35,014 nt of DNA from Dehalococcoidia bacterium. Lineage in GTDB: Bacteria > Chloroflexota > Dehalococcoidia > Lucifugimonadales > Lucifugimonadaceae. The stretch lies in assembly GCA_002710135.1 (NCBI GenBank), contig PAOY01000019.1:1-35014 (forward strand). The letters are read 5' to 3'. The notes beneath the pieces were generated by a model. It saw nothing but the letters and a program-made list of their open reading frames with translations, did no database searches and was not told the origin of the DNA. This document shows, piece after piece, positions 27,148-35,014 of the stretch. Each line of letters begins with the position of its first letter. The first letter of the stretch is position 1. The translations under genes and the position numbers were made by a program.

Positions 27148-27187
27148 TATATATTATGTTGAGAATAAAAATAATATATATTTTTTT
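27148..27187 (+). terminator. AT-only hairpin followed by T7 (terminator-like on + strand)
   Basis: TATATATTAT (27148-27157), 13-nt loop, ATAATATATA (27171-27180), then TTTTTTT. 10-bp perfect arms but no GC pairs, so a weak stem. Confidence 0.25.
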
Positions 27188-27200
27188 ACAATTATATTAA

Positions 27201-27497
27201 TTATTTAATATTCTGAAGAGTGATTATCTCTCTGTGAGCTAAATGACTTCTTACCATATCAACATTTTCTTTCCACCATTCAGTTCCATAGAAAATTGCC
27301 TCTTTTTCTTCTATATCTCCTATATCATTTCCATAAGATCTAATCCAAATAAATTGAGATTTTTCCTCATTTAACCAAGATGATTCTACATTTATTCCAG
27401 ACTGATTAAGCAAAGGTATTAATTTATCATTAAATAATTTCAGCCAATCATCCATCATGCCTTTATTAACTGTGTAAATCCTTAAGTGTGCGTACAT
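27201..27497 (-). CDS. NIPSNAP-like / dimeric alpha-beta barrel protein
   Basis: 98 aa: MYAHLRIYTVNKGMMDDWLKLFNDKLIPLL...SSWLNEEKSQFIWIRSY. Confidence 0.68.
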   Translation of the reverse strand: MYAHLRIYTVNKGMMDDWLKLFNDKLIPLLNQSGINVESSWLNEEKSQFIWIRSYGNDIGDIEEKEAIFYGTEWWKENVDMVRSHLAHREIITLQNIK

Positions 27498-27508
27498 AAT
27501 TATTTCCT

Positions 27509-29500
27509 CTAATTTCTTTTATCTATTAAATTTTTTCTTAATTCAGTTATTTGATCTCTCAATAACGCTGCTTTTTCAAATTCTAGAATCTTTGCAGCAT
27601 TTTTCATCTCTTTTTCTAAGTCTTTTATAAGTTTATTTATATTTTTATCAGAAATATTTTCAATTTTATAATTATCAGATTTGTCTAAATTGTTTTCTTT
27701 GATTTTTTCTGTAATATCCCTAACTTCTTTTACTATACTTGTAGGTTTTATATTATTTTTTATATTGTATTCTTCTTGTATTTTTCTTCTTCTATTTGTT
27801 TCATCAATTGCAAACTGCATAGATTTAGTAATTTTGTCTGCGTACATGATTACCCTACCTTCTTCATGTCTTGCAGCTCTACCAATAGTTTGAATCAAAG
27901 ATGTTGAAGACCTTAAGTAGCCTTCTTTATCTGCATCTAAAATTGCAACCATTGACACTTCAGGTAAGTCTAAGCCCTCTCTCAATAAGTTAATTCCAAC
28001 GACAACATCATAAGTCCCAAGACGTAAATCTCTTAATATCTCTATCCTTTCAATTGTGTCTATTTCTGAATGTAGGTAATGTACTTTTATCCCTATTTCT
28101 CTTAGGTATTCAGATAATTCTTCAGACATTTTTTTTGTTAATGTTGTAACTAAAGTTCTTTGGTTTTTTTCAATATTTTTTTGAATATTTTCTATAAGAT
28201 TGTCGACTTGATTTTTTGTGGGTTCAATGATTATTTCAGGGTCTAATAATCCTGTAGGTCTTATTATTTGTTCTACAAAATCTTCTTGTTTTTCATCTTC
28301 ATACTTCCCTGGAGTTGCGGATACAAAAATAGTTTGAGGAATTCTATCTTCAAATTCTTGAAATGAAAGAGGCCTATTATCTTTTGCAGATGGAAGTCTG
28401 AAACCATGTTCGACTAATGTTTCTTTTCTTGACTGATCACCTTTATACATTGCACTTATTTGTGGGACTGTGATATGAGATTCATCTATAAATATCAAGT
28501 ATTCATTATTAAAATAATCAAGTAGTGTCCAAGGAGGACTTCCTGGGCTTCGCCTACCCAAGTGCATCGAATAATTTTCCACACCTGGGCAAGAACCTGT
28601 TTCTCTCAAGAGTTCAATGTCATAATTTGTTCTTTCTTTAATTCTTTGAGCTTCCAAAAACTTATTGTTTTTATCAAAATAAACTAATCTGCTTTCAAGC
28701 TCATTCTCTATATCTACAAGTGCCTCTGAAAGGCTATCTTCAGGAGTTACAAAATGTTTACTAGGATAAATTGCAACCTTATCTAAAGATCTGATTTTAT
28801 TCTTTGTCAAAATATCAACTTCAGTAATTCGATCTACTAAATCTCCAAAAAAATCTATTTTTATTGAAAATTCTTCATATGAAGGGATTATTTCTATAGT
28901 ATCCCCTTTAATAGAAAATGAACCTCTATTACTTTGATAATCATCTCTAGTGAAATACATAGAAATTAATTTCCTAGATAATTCAGAAGAATTTATTTTA
29001 TCGCCAATATTTATTGTTTGGGATATTGATTCATACTCTTTAGGAGACCCCAATCCATATATACAAGAAACTGAAGCAACAATTATAGTATCTTTTCTAG
29101 TTAATATTGAACGTGTTGATGCATGTCTCAATCTATCTATTTCATCATTAATATCTGATTCTTTCTCAATGTATGTATCAGTCCTTGGAACATATGCTTC
29201 AGGTTGATAATAATCATAGTATGAAACAAAATATTGAACTGAATTATTAGGGAAAAATTCTTGTAGTTCACTGGCCAACTGAGCTGCTAAAGTTTTATTA
29301 TGTGCAATAACTAGTGTTGGTTTTTGTAATTTTTCTATTATTCCTGCCATTGTGAAAGTTTTTCCAGATCCTGTTACCCCCAAAAGTGTTTGAAATCTCA
29401 AGCCGTCATTTATACCTTGGACTAACTTATTAATAGCATTAGGTTGATCTCCTCTGTGAGAGAATGGTGATTCAATATTAAAGTTTATGCTATTGTCCAT
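27509..29500 (-). CDS. uvrB: Excinuclease ABC subunit B
   Basis: 663 aa: SHRGDQPNAINKLVQGINDGLRFQTLLGVTGSGKTFTMA, YYDYYQPEAYVPRTDTYIEKE, INLLREGLDLPEVSMVAILDADKEGYLRS, C-terminal UVR motif. Confidence 0.98.
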   Translation of the reverse strand: MDNSINFNIESPFSHRGDQPNAINKLVQGINDGLRFQTLLGVTGSGKTFTMAGIIEKLQKPTLVIAHNKTLAAQLASELQEFFPNNSVQYFVSYYDYYQPEAYVPRTDTYIEKESDINDEIDRLRHASTRSILTRKDTIIVASVSCIYGLGSPKEYESISQTINIGDKINSSELSRKLISMYFTRDDYQSNRGSFSIKGDTIEIIPSYEEFSIKIDFFGDLVDRITEVDILTKNKIRSLDKVAIYPSKHFVTPEDSLSEALVDIENELESRLVYFDKNNKFLEAQRIKERTNYDIELLRETGSCPGVENYSMHLGRRSPGSPPWTLLDYFNNEYLIFIDESHITVPQISAMYKGDQSRKETLVEHGFRLPSAKDNRPLSFQEFEDRIPQTIFVSATPGKYEDEKQEDFVEQIIRPTGLLDPEIIIEPTKNQVDNLIENIQKNIEKNQRTLVTTLTKKMSEELSEYLREIGIKVHYLHSEIDTIERIEILRDLRLGTYDVVVGINLLREGLDLPEVSMVAILDADKEGYLRSSTSLIQTIGRAARHEEGRVIMYADKITKSMQFAIDETNRRRKIQEEYNIKNNIKPTSIVKEVRDITEKIKENNLDKSDNYKIENISDKNINKLIKDLEKEMKNAAKILEFEKAALLRDQITELRKNLIDKRN

Positions 29501-30266
29501 TTTGATTTTTACATATGAATATCATTTCTTCAGAAAATTCATTAAATGGATCTAAATTGTAACTTCCATATAAATTTATTATTTCAAAATTCAATTCATC
29601 ACTTATTCGTATAACATCTTCCAAGTATAAAAAATATTCATGAGATTTAAGTTTTATTTTATTTTTATTTTTTTCTAATATTTGATAATTACTATGTAAT
29701 TTTTTTTCAAAATCTAGATCACTTTTGCTAAATAAACTGTAATTATCATTTTGGATCTTTTTTGTTCCAAGAAGATCATAATTATCACTAATTAAGTAGT
29801 TATTAGGATTATGTAAATCAAAAATCAATATCCCATCATCTGATAGGTGCTTTAATCCTGAACATAGAGCCTTTATTTGCATTTTTTCATCACCTACACT
29901 CATCAACGAATGAGAAGGATATATAATTAGATCAAATTTTTTATTAGAAATTGAGTCTCTTTCTTTTATATCTAATCTAGTCATATCTTCTTGTATCAAA
30001 AATACATTTTCTTTTAGTGGTTGAAGTGGTTCGATTTTTTCTTTACATTTTTCAATCATGCCTTCAAATTTATCTACACCAGTCCATTTAACTTGATAAT
30101 TTATGAATTCTAGTAATATTCTTCCGGTTCCTATACCCATCTCTAAAATATTGCTTGATTCTTTAACAAATTTTTTATAAATTTTGAAATCTTCTGGAGG
30201 AATTATTTTATATATGACATCATAATATTCTGCCCATTCATTGTAATCTGTTTTGTAATCTAACAT
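29490..30266 (-). CDS. SAM-dependent class I methyltransferase
   Basis: 258 aa: WAEYYDVIYK, ILEMGIGTGRILLEF (motif I), FDLIIYPSHSLMSV, LSDDGILIFDLHNP. Overlaps the uvrB start by 11 nt. Confidence 0.85.
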   Translation of the reverse strand: MLDYKTDYNEWAEYYDVIYKIIPPEDFKIYKKFVKESSNILEMGIGTGRILLEFINYQVKWTGVDKFEGMIEKCKEKIEPLQPLKENVFLIQEDMTRLDIKERDSISNKKFDLIIYPSHSLMSVGDEKMQIKALCSGLKHLSDDGILIFDLHNPNNYLISDNYDLLGTKKIQNDNYSLFSKSDLDFEKKLHSNYQILEKNKNKIKLKSHEYFLYLEDVIRISDELNFEIINLYGSYNLDPFNEFSEEMIFICKNQNGQ

Positions 30267-30346
30267 TTTCTTATAAATTATTATTTACTTATTTAAAAAT
30301 TTTAATATAGTTACATAATATATAAATATCAAGAAATATATTTTTC

Positions 30347-31513
30347 ATGAAACTATCAGATAGACAACAAAGATTAGGTACAGAAACAGCATTTGAAACT
30401 CTTGCTAAAGCAAAAAAACTTGAATCTATGGGAAAGCATATTGTTCACCTAGAGATAGGGGAGCCTGATTTTGATAGCCCAGACCATGTTATTCAAGCAG
30501 CAAAAAATGCTTTAGATGACGGTTTTACACATTATGGACCTTCAGCAGGGCAACCCGAATTAAGAAATGCAATTGCTGTTCATCAGGGTGAATTTAATGG
30601 ATATACAATATCACCTGAAAATGTGATTGTTACACCAGGTGGAAAACCTGTTATGTTTTTCTCAATCCTTGCTTTAGTACAAGAAGGAGATGAAGTGATT
30701 TATCCTAATCCTGGATTTCCTATTTATGAATCTATGATTAATTATTCTGGTGCAAAAGCAGTTCCAATGAAACTTGAAGAATCTAAAGATTTCAATGCAA
30801 TAATTGATGATCTTGAAAAATTGATTACAAGTAGAACTAAACTAATGATCTTAAATTATCCTAATAATCCTTGTGGATCAGTCATGGAGAAAGAGGACTT
30901 AAGAAGAATAGCAGACCTTGCTATAAAAAATGATATAGTTGTTCTTTCTGATGAAATTTACAAGGATATGTACTATGAAGGTGAACATTACTCTATCTCT
31001 AACTTTGAAGGAATGAAAGAGAGGACTATTATATTAGATGGTTTCTCTAAAAGTTATGCAATGACAGGTTGGAGATTAGGTTACGGAATATTCCCTGATT
31101 TTATGATAGAAGATGTTACAAAACTGATGACAAATTCTGTATCCTGTACATCTGTATTTAGTCAAATGGCTGCTATTGCAGCACTAGAGGGCCCTAGAGA
31201 CTTTACGAAAAATATGATGGAAAAATTTAGAATAAGAAGAAAAATTGTTCATGATGGACTTAATTCTATAGATGGCATAAATTGTAGATTGCCATTAGGA
31301 GCATTCTATGCTTTCCCAAATATATCAGGAACTGGTCTTACCAGTTCAGAATTTGCTGATAAAGCACTTAATGACTATGGAGTAGCTCTATTGTCGGGGA
31401 CTGCATTTGGAGACTTTGGAGATAATTATATTAGGATTTCTTTTGCTAACTCTGAAGATAATCTTTCAAAAGCAATTGATAGGTTATCTAAAATGGTAAG
31501 AGATTTATCTTAG
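30347..31513 (+). CDS. Class I/II pyridoxal-phosphate aminotransferase (aspartate aminotransferase-like)
   Basis: 388 aa: LEIGEPDFDSPDHV, HYGPSAGQPELRNAIA, NYPNNPCGSVM, LSDEIYKDMYY, LDGFSKSYAMTGWRLGY (PLP-Lys). Confidence 0.93.
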   Translation: MKLSDRQQRLGTETAFETLAKAKKLESMGKHIVHLEIGEPDFDSPDHVIQAAKNALDDGFTHYGPSAGQPELRNAIAVHQGEFNGYTISPENVIVTPGGKPVMFFSILALVQEGDEVIYPNPGFPIYESMINYSGAKAVPMKLEESKDFNAIIDDLEKLITSRTKLMILNYPNNPCGSVMEKEDLRRIADLAIKNDIVVLSDEIYKDMYYEGEHYSISNFEGMKERTIILDGFSKSYAMTGWRLGYGIFPDFMIEDVTKLMTNSVSCTSVFSQMAAIAALEGPRDFTKNMMEKFRIRRKIVHDGLNSIDGINCRLPLGAFYAFPNISGTGLTSSEFADKALNDYGVALLSGTAFGDFGDNYIRISFANSEDNLSKAIDRLSKMVRDLS

Positions 31514-32475
31514 CTTATATCTAAAAATATACCTTTGCCTCTAACTGTCTTAATCATGTTTTGATTTTCAGACACGCTGTTTGATTTATCTCTCAATCTA
31601 TGAATATGTAATCTCATTGCAGATTTATTTATTCCTATCCTACTAGGCCATAATAGGTTTTCTATCTCTTCATACGGTAGAACTTCACCATTTTTATCCA
31701 CCAACTTTTTCATTATTAAATACTCAGAGTTAGATAATGATATTTCTTTATTGTTGAATCTTAATAGCTCTAGGTTCTCATCTAATGCAAGTCCACTAAT
31801 TTGATCATTATTTTCAATATTTGAATTTTCTACAAACTCTTTCATCTCAAAATTATTTATGGAAGTTTCATTTTTAGTTTTTATAAATAAGTTAGTTATA
31901 ATCCAAATATTTTTAAGTATTTCATCAATATTTTTTTCTGTATTATTTTCCATGAAGATATAAACGCATCCAATAGTTTCAAAGCCACCTATGATAGGAA
32001 CAGAAATTACAGTTTCAAATTCAATTTTTTCGAACCATTTTGGGAAAATATCACTTTCTTCATTATTTAGAATTTTTGCAGTTCCTTCAATTCCTGTTAT
32101 GACTGCTAATGATTTATTATCAACATACTCTGTTTCAAAGTTTTCAATAATAATTTCATTTGAAGAGGATTTTGCTTTTGGCTTAAATGATCCATCTGAT
32201 TTATTCATTTCAGAATAAATAACACTTTTTGCATTAGCAACTAATCTTAGTGAGTCGCATAACCTAATATCTGAGTTTTCATCTTTTGAAGATAAAAACA
32301 TTTCTATGGAATCAATTACTCTATTTGAAGCAGAGTATTTTGAGAGCATATTTTCTAATATGTTTTTTCCCTTAGTAATCTTTTTATTATTCTTGCTAGT
32401 CATTATTAGCGCAATTAAAAGAAACAGAGTTGAACTCAATAAGAATAAAATTAATATAAAAATTTCTAAATTCAT
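31510..32475 (-). CDS. Membrane-anchored transcriptional regulator: N-terminal TM, GAF-like middle, C-terminal OmpR/PhoB-type winged helix
   Basis: 321 aa: MNLEIFILILFLLSSTLFLLIALIM (single TM); SLAVITGIEGTAKILNN...ETVISVPIIGGFETIGCVYIFMEN (GAF-like); ISLSNSEYLIMKKLVDKNGEVLPYEEIENLLWPSRIGINKSAMRLHIHRLRDKS...IKTVRGKGIFLDIS (winged HTH). Confidence 0.75.
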   Translation of the reverse strand: MNLEIFILILFLLSSTLFLLIALIMTSKNNKKITKGKNILENMLSKYSASNRVIDSIEMFLSSKDENSDIRLCDSLRLVANAKSVIYSEMNKSDGSFKPKAKSSSNEIIIENFETEYVDNKSLAVITGIEGTAKILNNEESDIFPKWFEKIEFETVISVPIIGGFETIGCVYIFMENNTEKNIDEILKNIWIITNLFIKTKNETSINNFEMKEFVENSNIENNDQISGLALDENLELLRFNNKEISLSNSEYLIMKKLVDKNGEVLPYEEIENLLWPSRIGINKSAMRLHIHRLRDKSNSVSENQNMIKTVRGKGIFLDIS

Positions 32476-32532
32476 AATTTAATAATTAGATATATATTAT
32501 TTATTGTATGGAATCTTATTAAATTATTCCCA

Positions 32533-33315
32533 TTATGACTTTATGTCTCTTTTGTTGAAAATAAGTAATCCAATTATAAAAGATAAAATAATAATCATTG
32601 TTAAGACTAAAAAATGCCTTATATCAAATCCATTCACTATTACCCCATTATTGTTGTAGTAGTAATGTAATGAAGCATATTTTACAAAGCTTAGTGAATT
32701 TACAGTTTTATAAACAGAGTCTAGTACATATCCCAAAATAGCAATTCCGGACCCAATAATTGCTGCTGAGGAACTTTTTGCAAAAATAGCTCCAAATAAA
32801 AAAGATATGGAGCCACAAGTTATTCCAAAAATGAATAAGCCTAATGATCCATAGAAAATATTAATAAGATCTAAGTTTATTTCATAAATAATCACACCTA
32901 ATTGAAGTGTTAGCCCGATTACAGAGCACAAAAGCAATATAAGTACAATCAAACTTGAGTACTTTTCAATGTAGTATCTGTTTCTAGATATAGATAATGC
33001 TAAAAATTGATCTATAGTTTTATTTTCTTCTTCTGACGCTATTATTGATGATCCTAACGTAATTCCAAATGCACCAACTATTATTGGTCCAATAAGATGC
33101 ATGAACTCCCCGTTTAGAAATCCTGCAGTTGATAAGTCATCTCCAAATCCTGCGATTATTTGTAGTTGTTTTGGGAATAAATTCAAAATATCTCCAAATG
33201 TGTCAGAAAATAAAGTCCAAACATAAAGCAAGAAAAGTGTATAAAATATTGAAGCCGCACTAAAGGTTATTATTTTCTTACGATTTTGTTTTAGAGAATT
33301 AATCAATATATTCAT
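32533..33315 (-). CDS. ABC-2 type transporter permease
   Basis: 260 aa, about 6 TM segments; IIVGAFGITLGSSIIASEEENKTIDQFLALSISRNRYYIEKY is typical of ABC-2 permeases; adjacent to an ATPase gene. Confidence 0.82.
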   Translation of the reverse strand: MNILINSLKQNRKKIITFSAASIFYTLFLLYVWTLFSDTFGDILNLFPKQLQIIAGFGDDLSTAGFLNGEFMHLIGPIIVGAFGITLGSSIIASEEENKTIDQFLALSISRNRYYIEKYSSLIVLILLLCSVIGLTLQLGVIIYEINLDLINIFYGSLGLFIFGITCGSISFLFGAIFAKSSSAAIIGSGIAILGYVLDSVYKTVNSLSFVKYASLHYYYNNNGVIVNGFDIRHFLVLTMIIILSFIIGLLIFNKRDIKS

Positions 33316-33316
33316 G

Positions 33317-34183
33317 CTAAAAATATTCCATCAATGTGTCACTCAAGTTTGAAGACTCAGTTTCAATATCTAGCACTTTATAATTAGATATGAATTTAAC
33401 AAAATCGTCCATTTCTCCGGAAATCATAAAAGAAATTTGATTATTATTAATTGAGAAATTCTTGATAAACTTATTTTTTTCTAAATCTTTTATTTCAGGT
33501 AATTTACTAAATCTGACTTTTATTAATCTGAGAGATTTTTTTTCAATATCATTTTTACTTTGAGATGCTATTACATTACCTTCTTTCATGATTGTTACAA
33601 AATCACAGCAATTTGAAATTTCTAATAAATCATGTGAAGATAATAAAATAGTTTTTCCTTTAGCCTTTTCTTCAAAAATCAACTCTCTAAATTCTCTTTG
33701 GTAGTTAGGATCAAGCCCGCTGGTAGGCTCGTCTAAAATAAGCAAATTAGAATCTTTCATGAATGCTTGTATTATTCCTACTTTTTGCTTATTCCCTTTT
33801 GACAACTCTTTTATTTTTTTATTTATGTCTAACTTAAATCTTTTCGATAGATCTTTGTATAAAGTTGAATTATTTTTTTCTAAACTCAAAACATAATTAA
33901 AATATTGCAAAGGTGTAAAGTTTTCATATGGTCTAAAGTCTCCTGCTAAATAAGAAACATCTTTTCTGATTTTAAAGTTTTTTTTTGTTACTCTTTGGCT
34001 TGAAATCCACATGCTCCCTGAATCAGGATAGGTAAGATTTAGTAGGCATCTCATAGTAGTTGTTTTGCCTGCGCCATTTTCTCCTAAAAGACCGTGGATT
34101 GTACCTTCTGAAACCTCAAAGCTTATTTTATTTAAGGCAGTAAAATCTCCGTATTTTTTTTCTAGATTCTCTACTTTTATCAT
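33317..34183 (-). CDS. ABC transporter ATP-binding protein
   Basis: 288 aa: Walker A GLLGENGAGKTTTMR, signature KELSKGNKQKVGI, Walker B LLILDEPTSGLDP, H-loop LLSSHDL. Confidence 0.95.
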   Translation of the reverse strand: MIKVENLEKKYGDFTALNKISFEVSEGTIHGLLGENGAGKTTTMRCLLNLTYPDSGSMWISSQRVTKKNFKIRKDVSYLAGDFRPYENFTPLQYFNYVLSLEKNNSTLYKDLSKRFKLDINKKIKELSKGNKQKVGIIQAFMKDSNLLILDEPTSGLDPNYQREFRELIFEEKAKGKTILLSSHDLLEISNCCDFVTIMKEGNVIASQSKNDIEKKSLRLIKVRFSKLPEIKDLEKNKFIKNFSINNNQISFMISGEMDDFVKFISNYKVLDIETESSNLSDTLMEYF

Positions 34184-34938
34184 TATTCAGCATATGAGTT
34201 TAATGCTTCTTCATCGAATTCTGCGTTACTGAAAACTTTTTGCACATCGTCTAATTCTTCTAGATCATCTAGTAGTCTTAATGTTTTAGTTGATTGATCT
34301 TTATCCAAAGAAACAGTTGAATTTGGCAGTAGTGCAATTTCAGCCTTTTCAAGAGTTACAAATTCTTTTCCTGAAACTTTTTTTTGAATTGAAGAAAGGT
34401 CAGAATATTGACATGTGATTTCTACAGTATTATCGAAAACATCAAAGTCTTCGGCTCCATCATCGATACTTTCAAGAGCAATCATTTCAGGATCACCATC
34501 TGTCACATTTATAACAATTTGCCCTTTTTGTTCAAAGTTCCATGAAACAGCACCTGTTGAAGCAAATGTTCCTCCGGCTCTTGTAATAGTCGACCTTACG
34601 GTAGCAGCTGATCTGTTTTTATTATCCGTTAATGTTTGAATTATTAAACCAACTCCACCAGGACCAATACCTTCGTATGTTATTTCTTCAAAAGAATCTC
34701 CGCCAGCTCCAGTGCCCGATCCTTTAGCAATAGCTCTTTCAATATTATCCTTAGGCATATTTTGTGATTTTGCATTATCAATTGCTAATCTTAATCTAAA
34801 ATTTAACTCAGGGTCAGAATCTCCCGACTTAGCTGCAACAGTTATTTCTCTTGATAGTTTAGTAAATAAAACACCTTTTTTAGCATCTAGTATGCCTTTC
34901 TTATGCTTTATCGTACTCCACTTTGAATGACCTGACAT
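34183..34938 (-). CDS. yebC: YebC/PmpR family (TACO1-like) protein
   Basis: 251 aa: MSGHSKWSTIKHKKGILDAKKGVLFTKLSREITVAAKSG, NMPKDNIERAIAKGSG, ITYEGIGPGGVGLIIQTLTDNKNR. Confidence 0.97.
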   Translation of the reverse strand: MSGHSKWSTIKHKKGILDAKKGVLFTKLSREITVAAKSGDSDPELNFRLRLAIDNAKSQNMPKDNIERAIAKGSGTGAGGDSFEEITYEGIGPGGVGLIIQTLTDNKNRSAATVRSTITRAGGTFASTGAVSWNFEQKGQIVINVTDGDPEMIALESIDDGAEDFDVFDNTVEITCQYSDLSSIQKKVSGKEFVTLEKAEIALLPNSTVSLDKDQSTKTLRLLDDLEELDDVQKVFSNAEFDEEALNSYAE

Positions 34939-35013
34939 TTAAATTATCTCTAAAATATATCTACTTTTATCTTTTGTAGATGCTAGTTTTAAAACATTCC
35001 TTATTGATTTGGC
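34939..35013 (-). CDS. C-terminal fragment of an unidentified protein, truncated by window edge
   Basis: Frame open from the edge: AKSIRNVLKLASTKDKSRYILEII*, with its TAA (34941-34939) directly followed by the yebC ATG at 34938. Too short to identify. Confidence 0.35.
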   Translation of the reverse strand, partial: AKSIRNVLKLASTKDKSRYILEII

Positions 35014-35014
35014 A

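Noticed and set aside
26479-34930. ORFs 26479-26688 +, 27681-27893 +, 28950-29207 +, 31991-32218 +, 34415-34639 +, 34712-34930 +
   Set aside because: Antisense to the Mrp-like ATPase, uvrB, the regulator and yebC; no coding features of their own.
1-35014. CRISPR arrays, tRNA/rRNA genes, transposons, prophage or toxin-antitoxin systems
   Set aside because: No repeat-spacer pattern, recognisable tRNA/rRNA sequence or transposase/integrase ORF found by eye; small tRNAs cannot be excluded absolutely without tRNAscan, but almost all space is coding.

Overview
AT-rich, very compact bacterial chromosomal window, possibly from a streamlined marine Chloroflexota/SAR202-like lineage (taxonomy is inferred from gene content only). 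By eye I see no rRNA, tRNA, CRISPR array, transposase or prophage. Contents, left to right: the 3' end of a PD-(D/E)XK nuclease; a probable acid/sugar-acid catabolic locus (MFS exporter and two adjacent TPP-dependent enzymes on -, divergent from an enolase-superfamily dehydratase, an HpcH/HpaI aldolase and an MFS carrier on +); rpmF; a three-gene proton-translocating transhydrogenase (pntA1-pntA2-pntB); a 10-gene co-directional - strand run, rplI-dnaB-tandem AAA+ loader-SMP30-tkt-rpiB-tal-pgi-DUF2090-like aldolase-small ORF; an acyl/acetyl-CoA synthetase, SelA-like PLP enzyme and DUF1932-type dehydrogenase operon; a DUF59 protein plus Mrp-like ATPase; a NIPSNAP-like protein, uvrB and a methyltransferase; an aminotransferase; an unusual membrane-anchored GAF/winged-helix regulator; an ABC-2 transporter; and yebC. 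Most content is housekeeping. Points most worth a second look: (1) a DnaC/DnaI-type protein with two apparently intact AAA+ modules next to dnaB; (2) all five convergent gene junctions have stop codons that abut or overlap (CTAG twice, TAATTA twice, one 26-nt overlap); (3) a divergent DUF2090/LacD-like TIM-barrel protein in the pentose-phosphate operon; (4) an Mrp-like ATPase lacking the C-terminal CxxC; (5) a regulator with inverted topology (N-terminal TM, C-terminal winged helix). I do not see a clear-cut new defence or mobile system.
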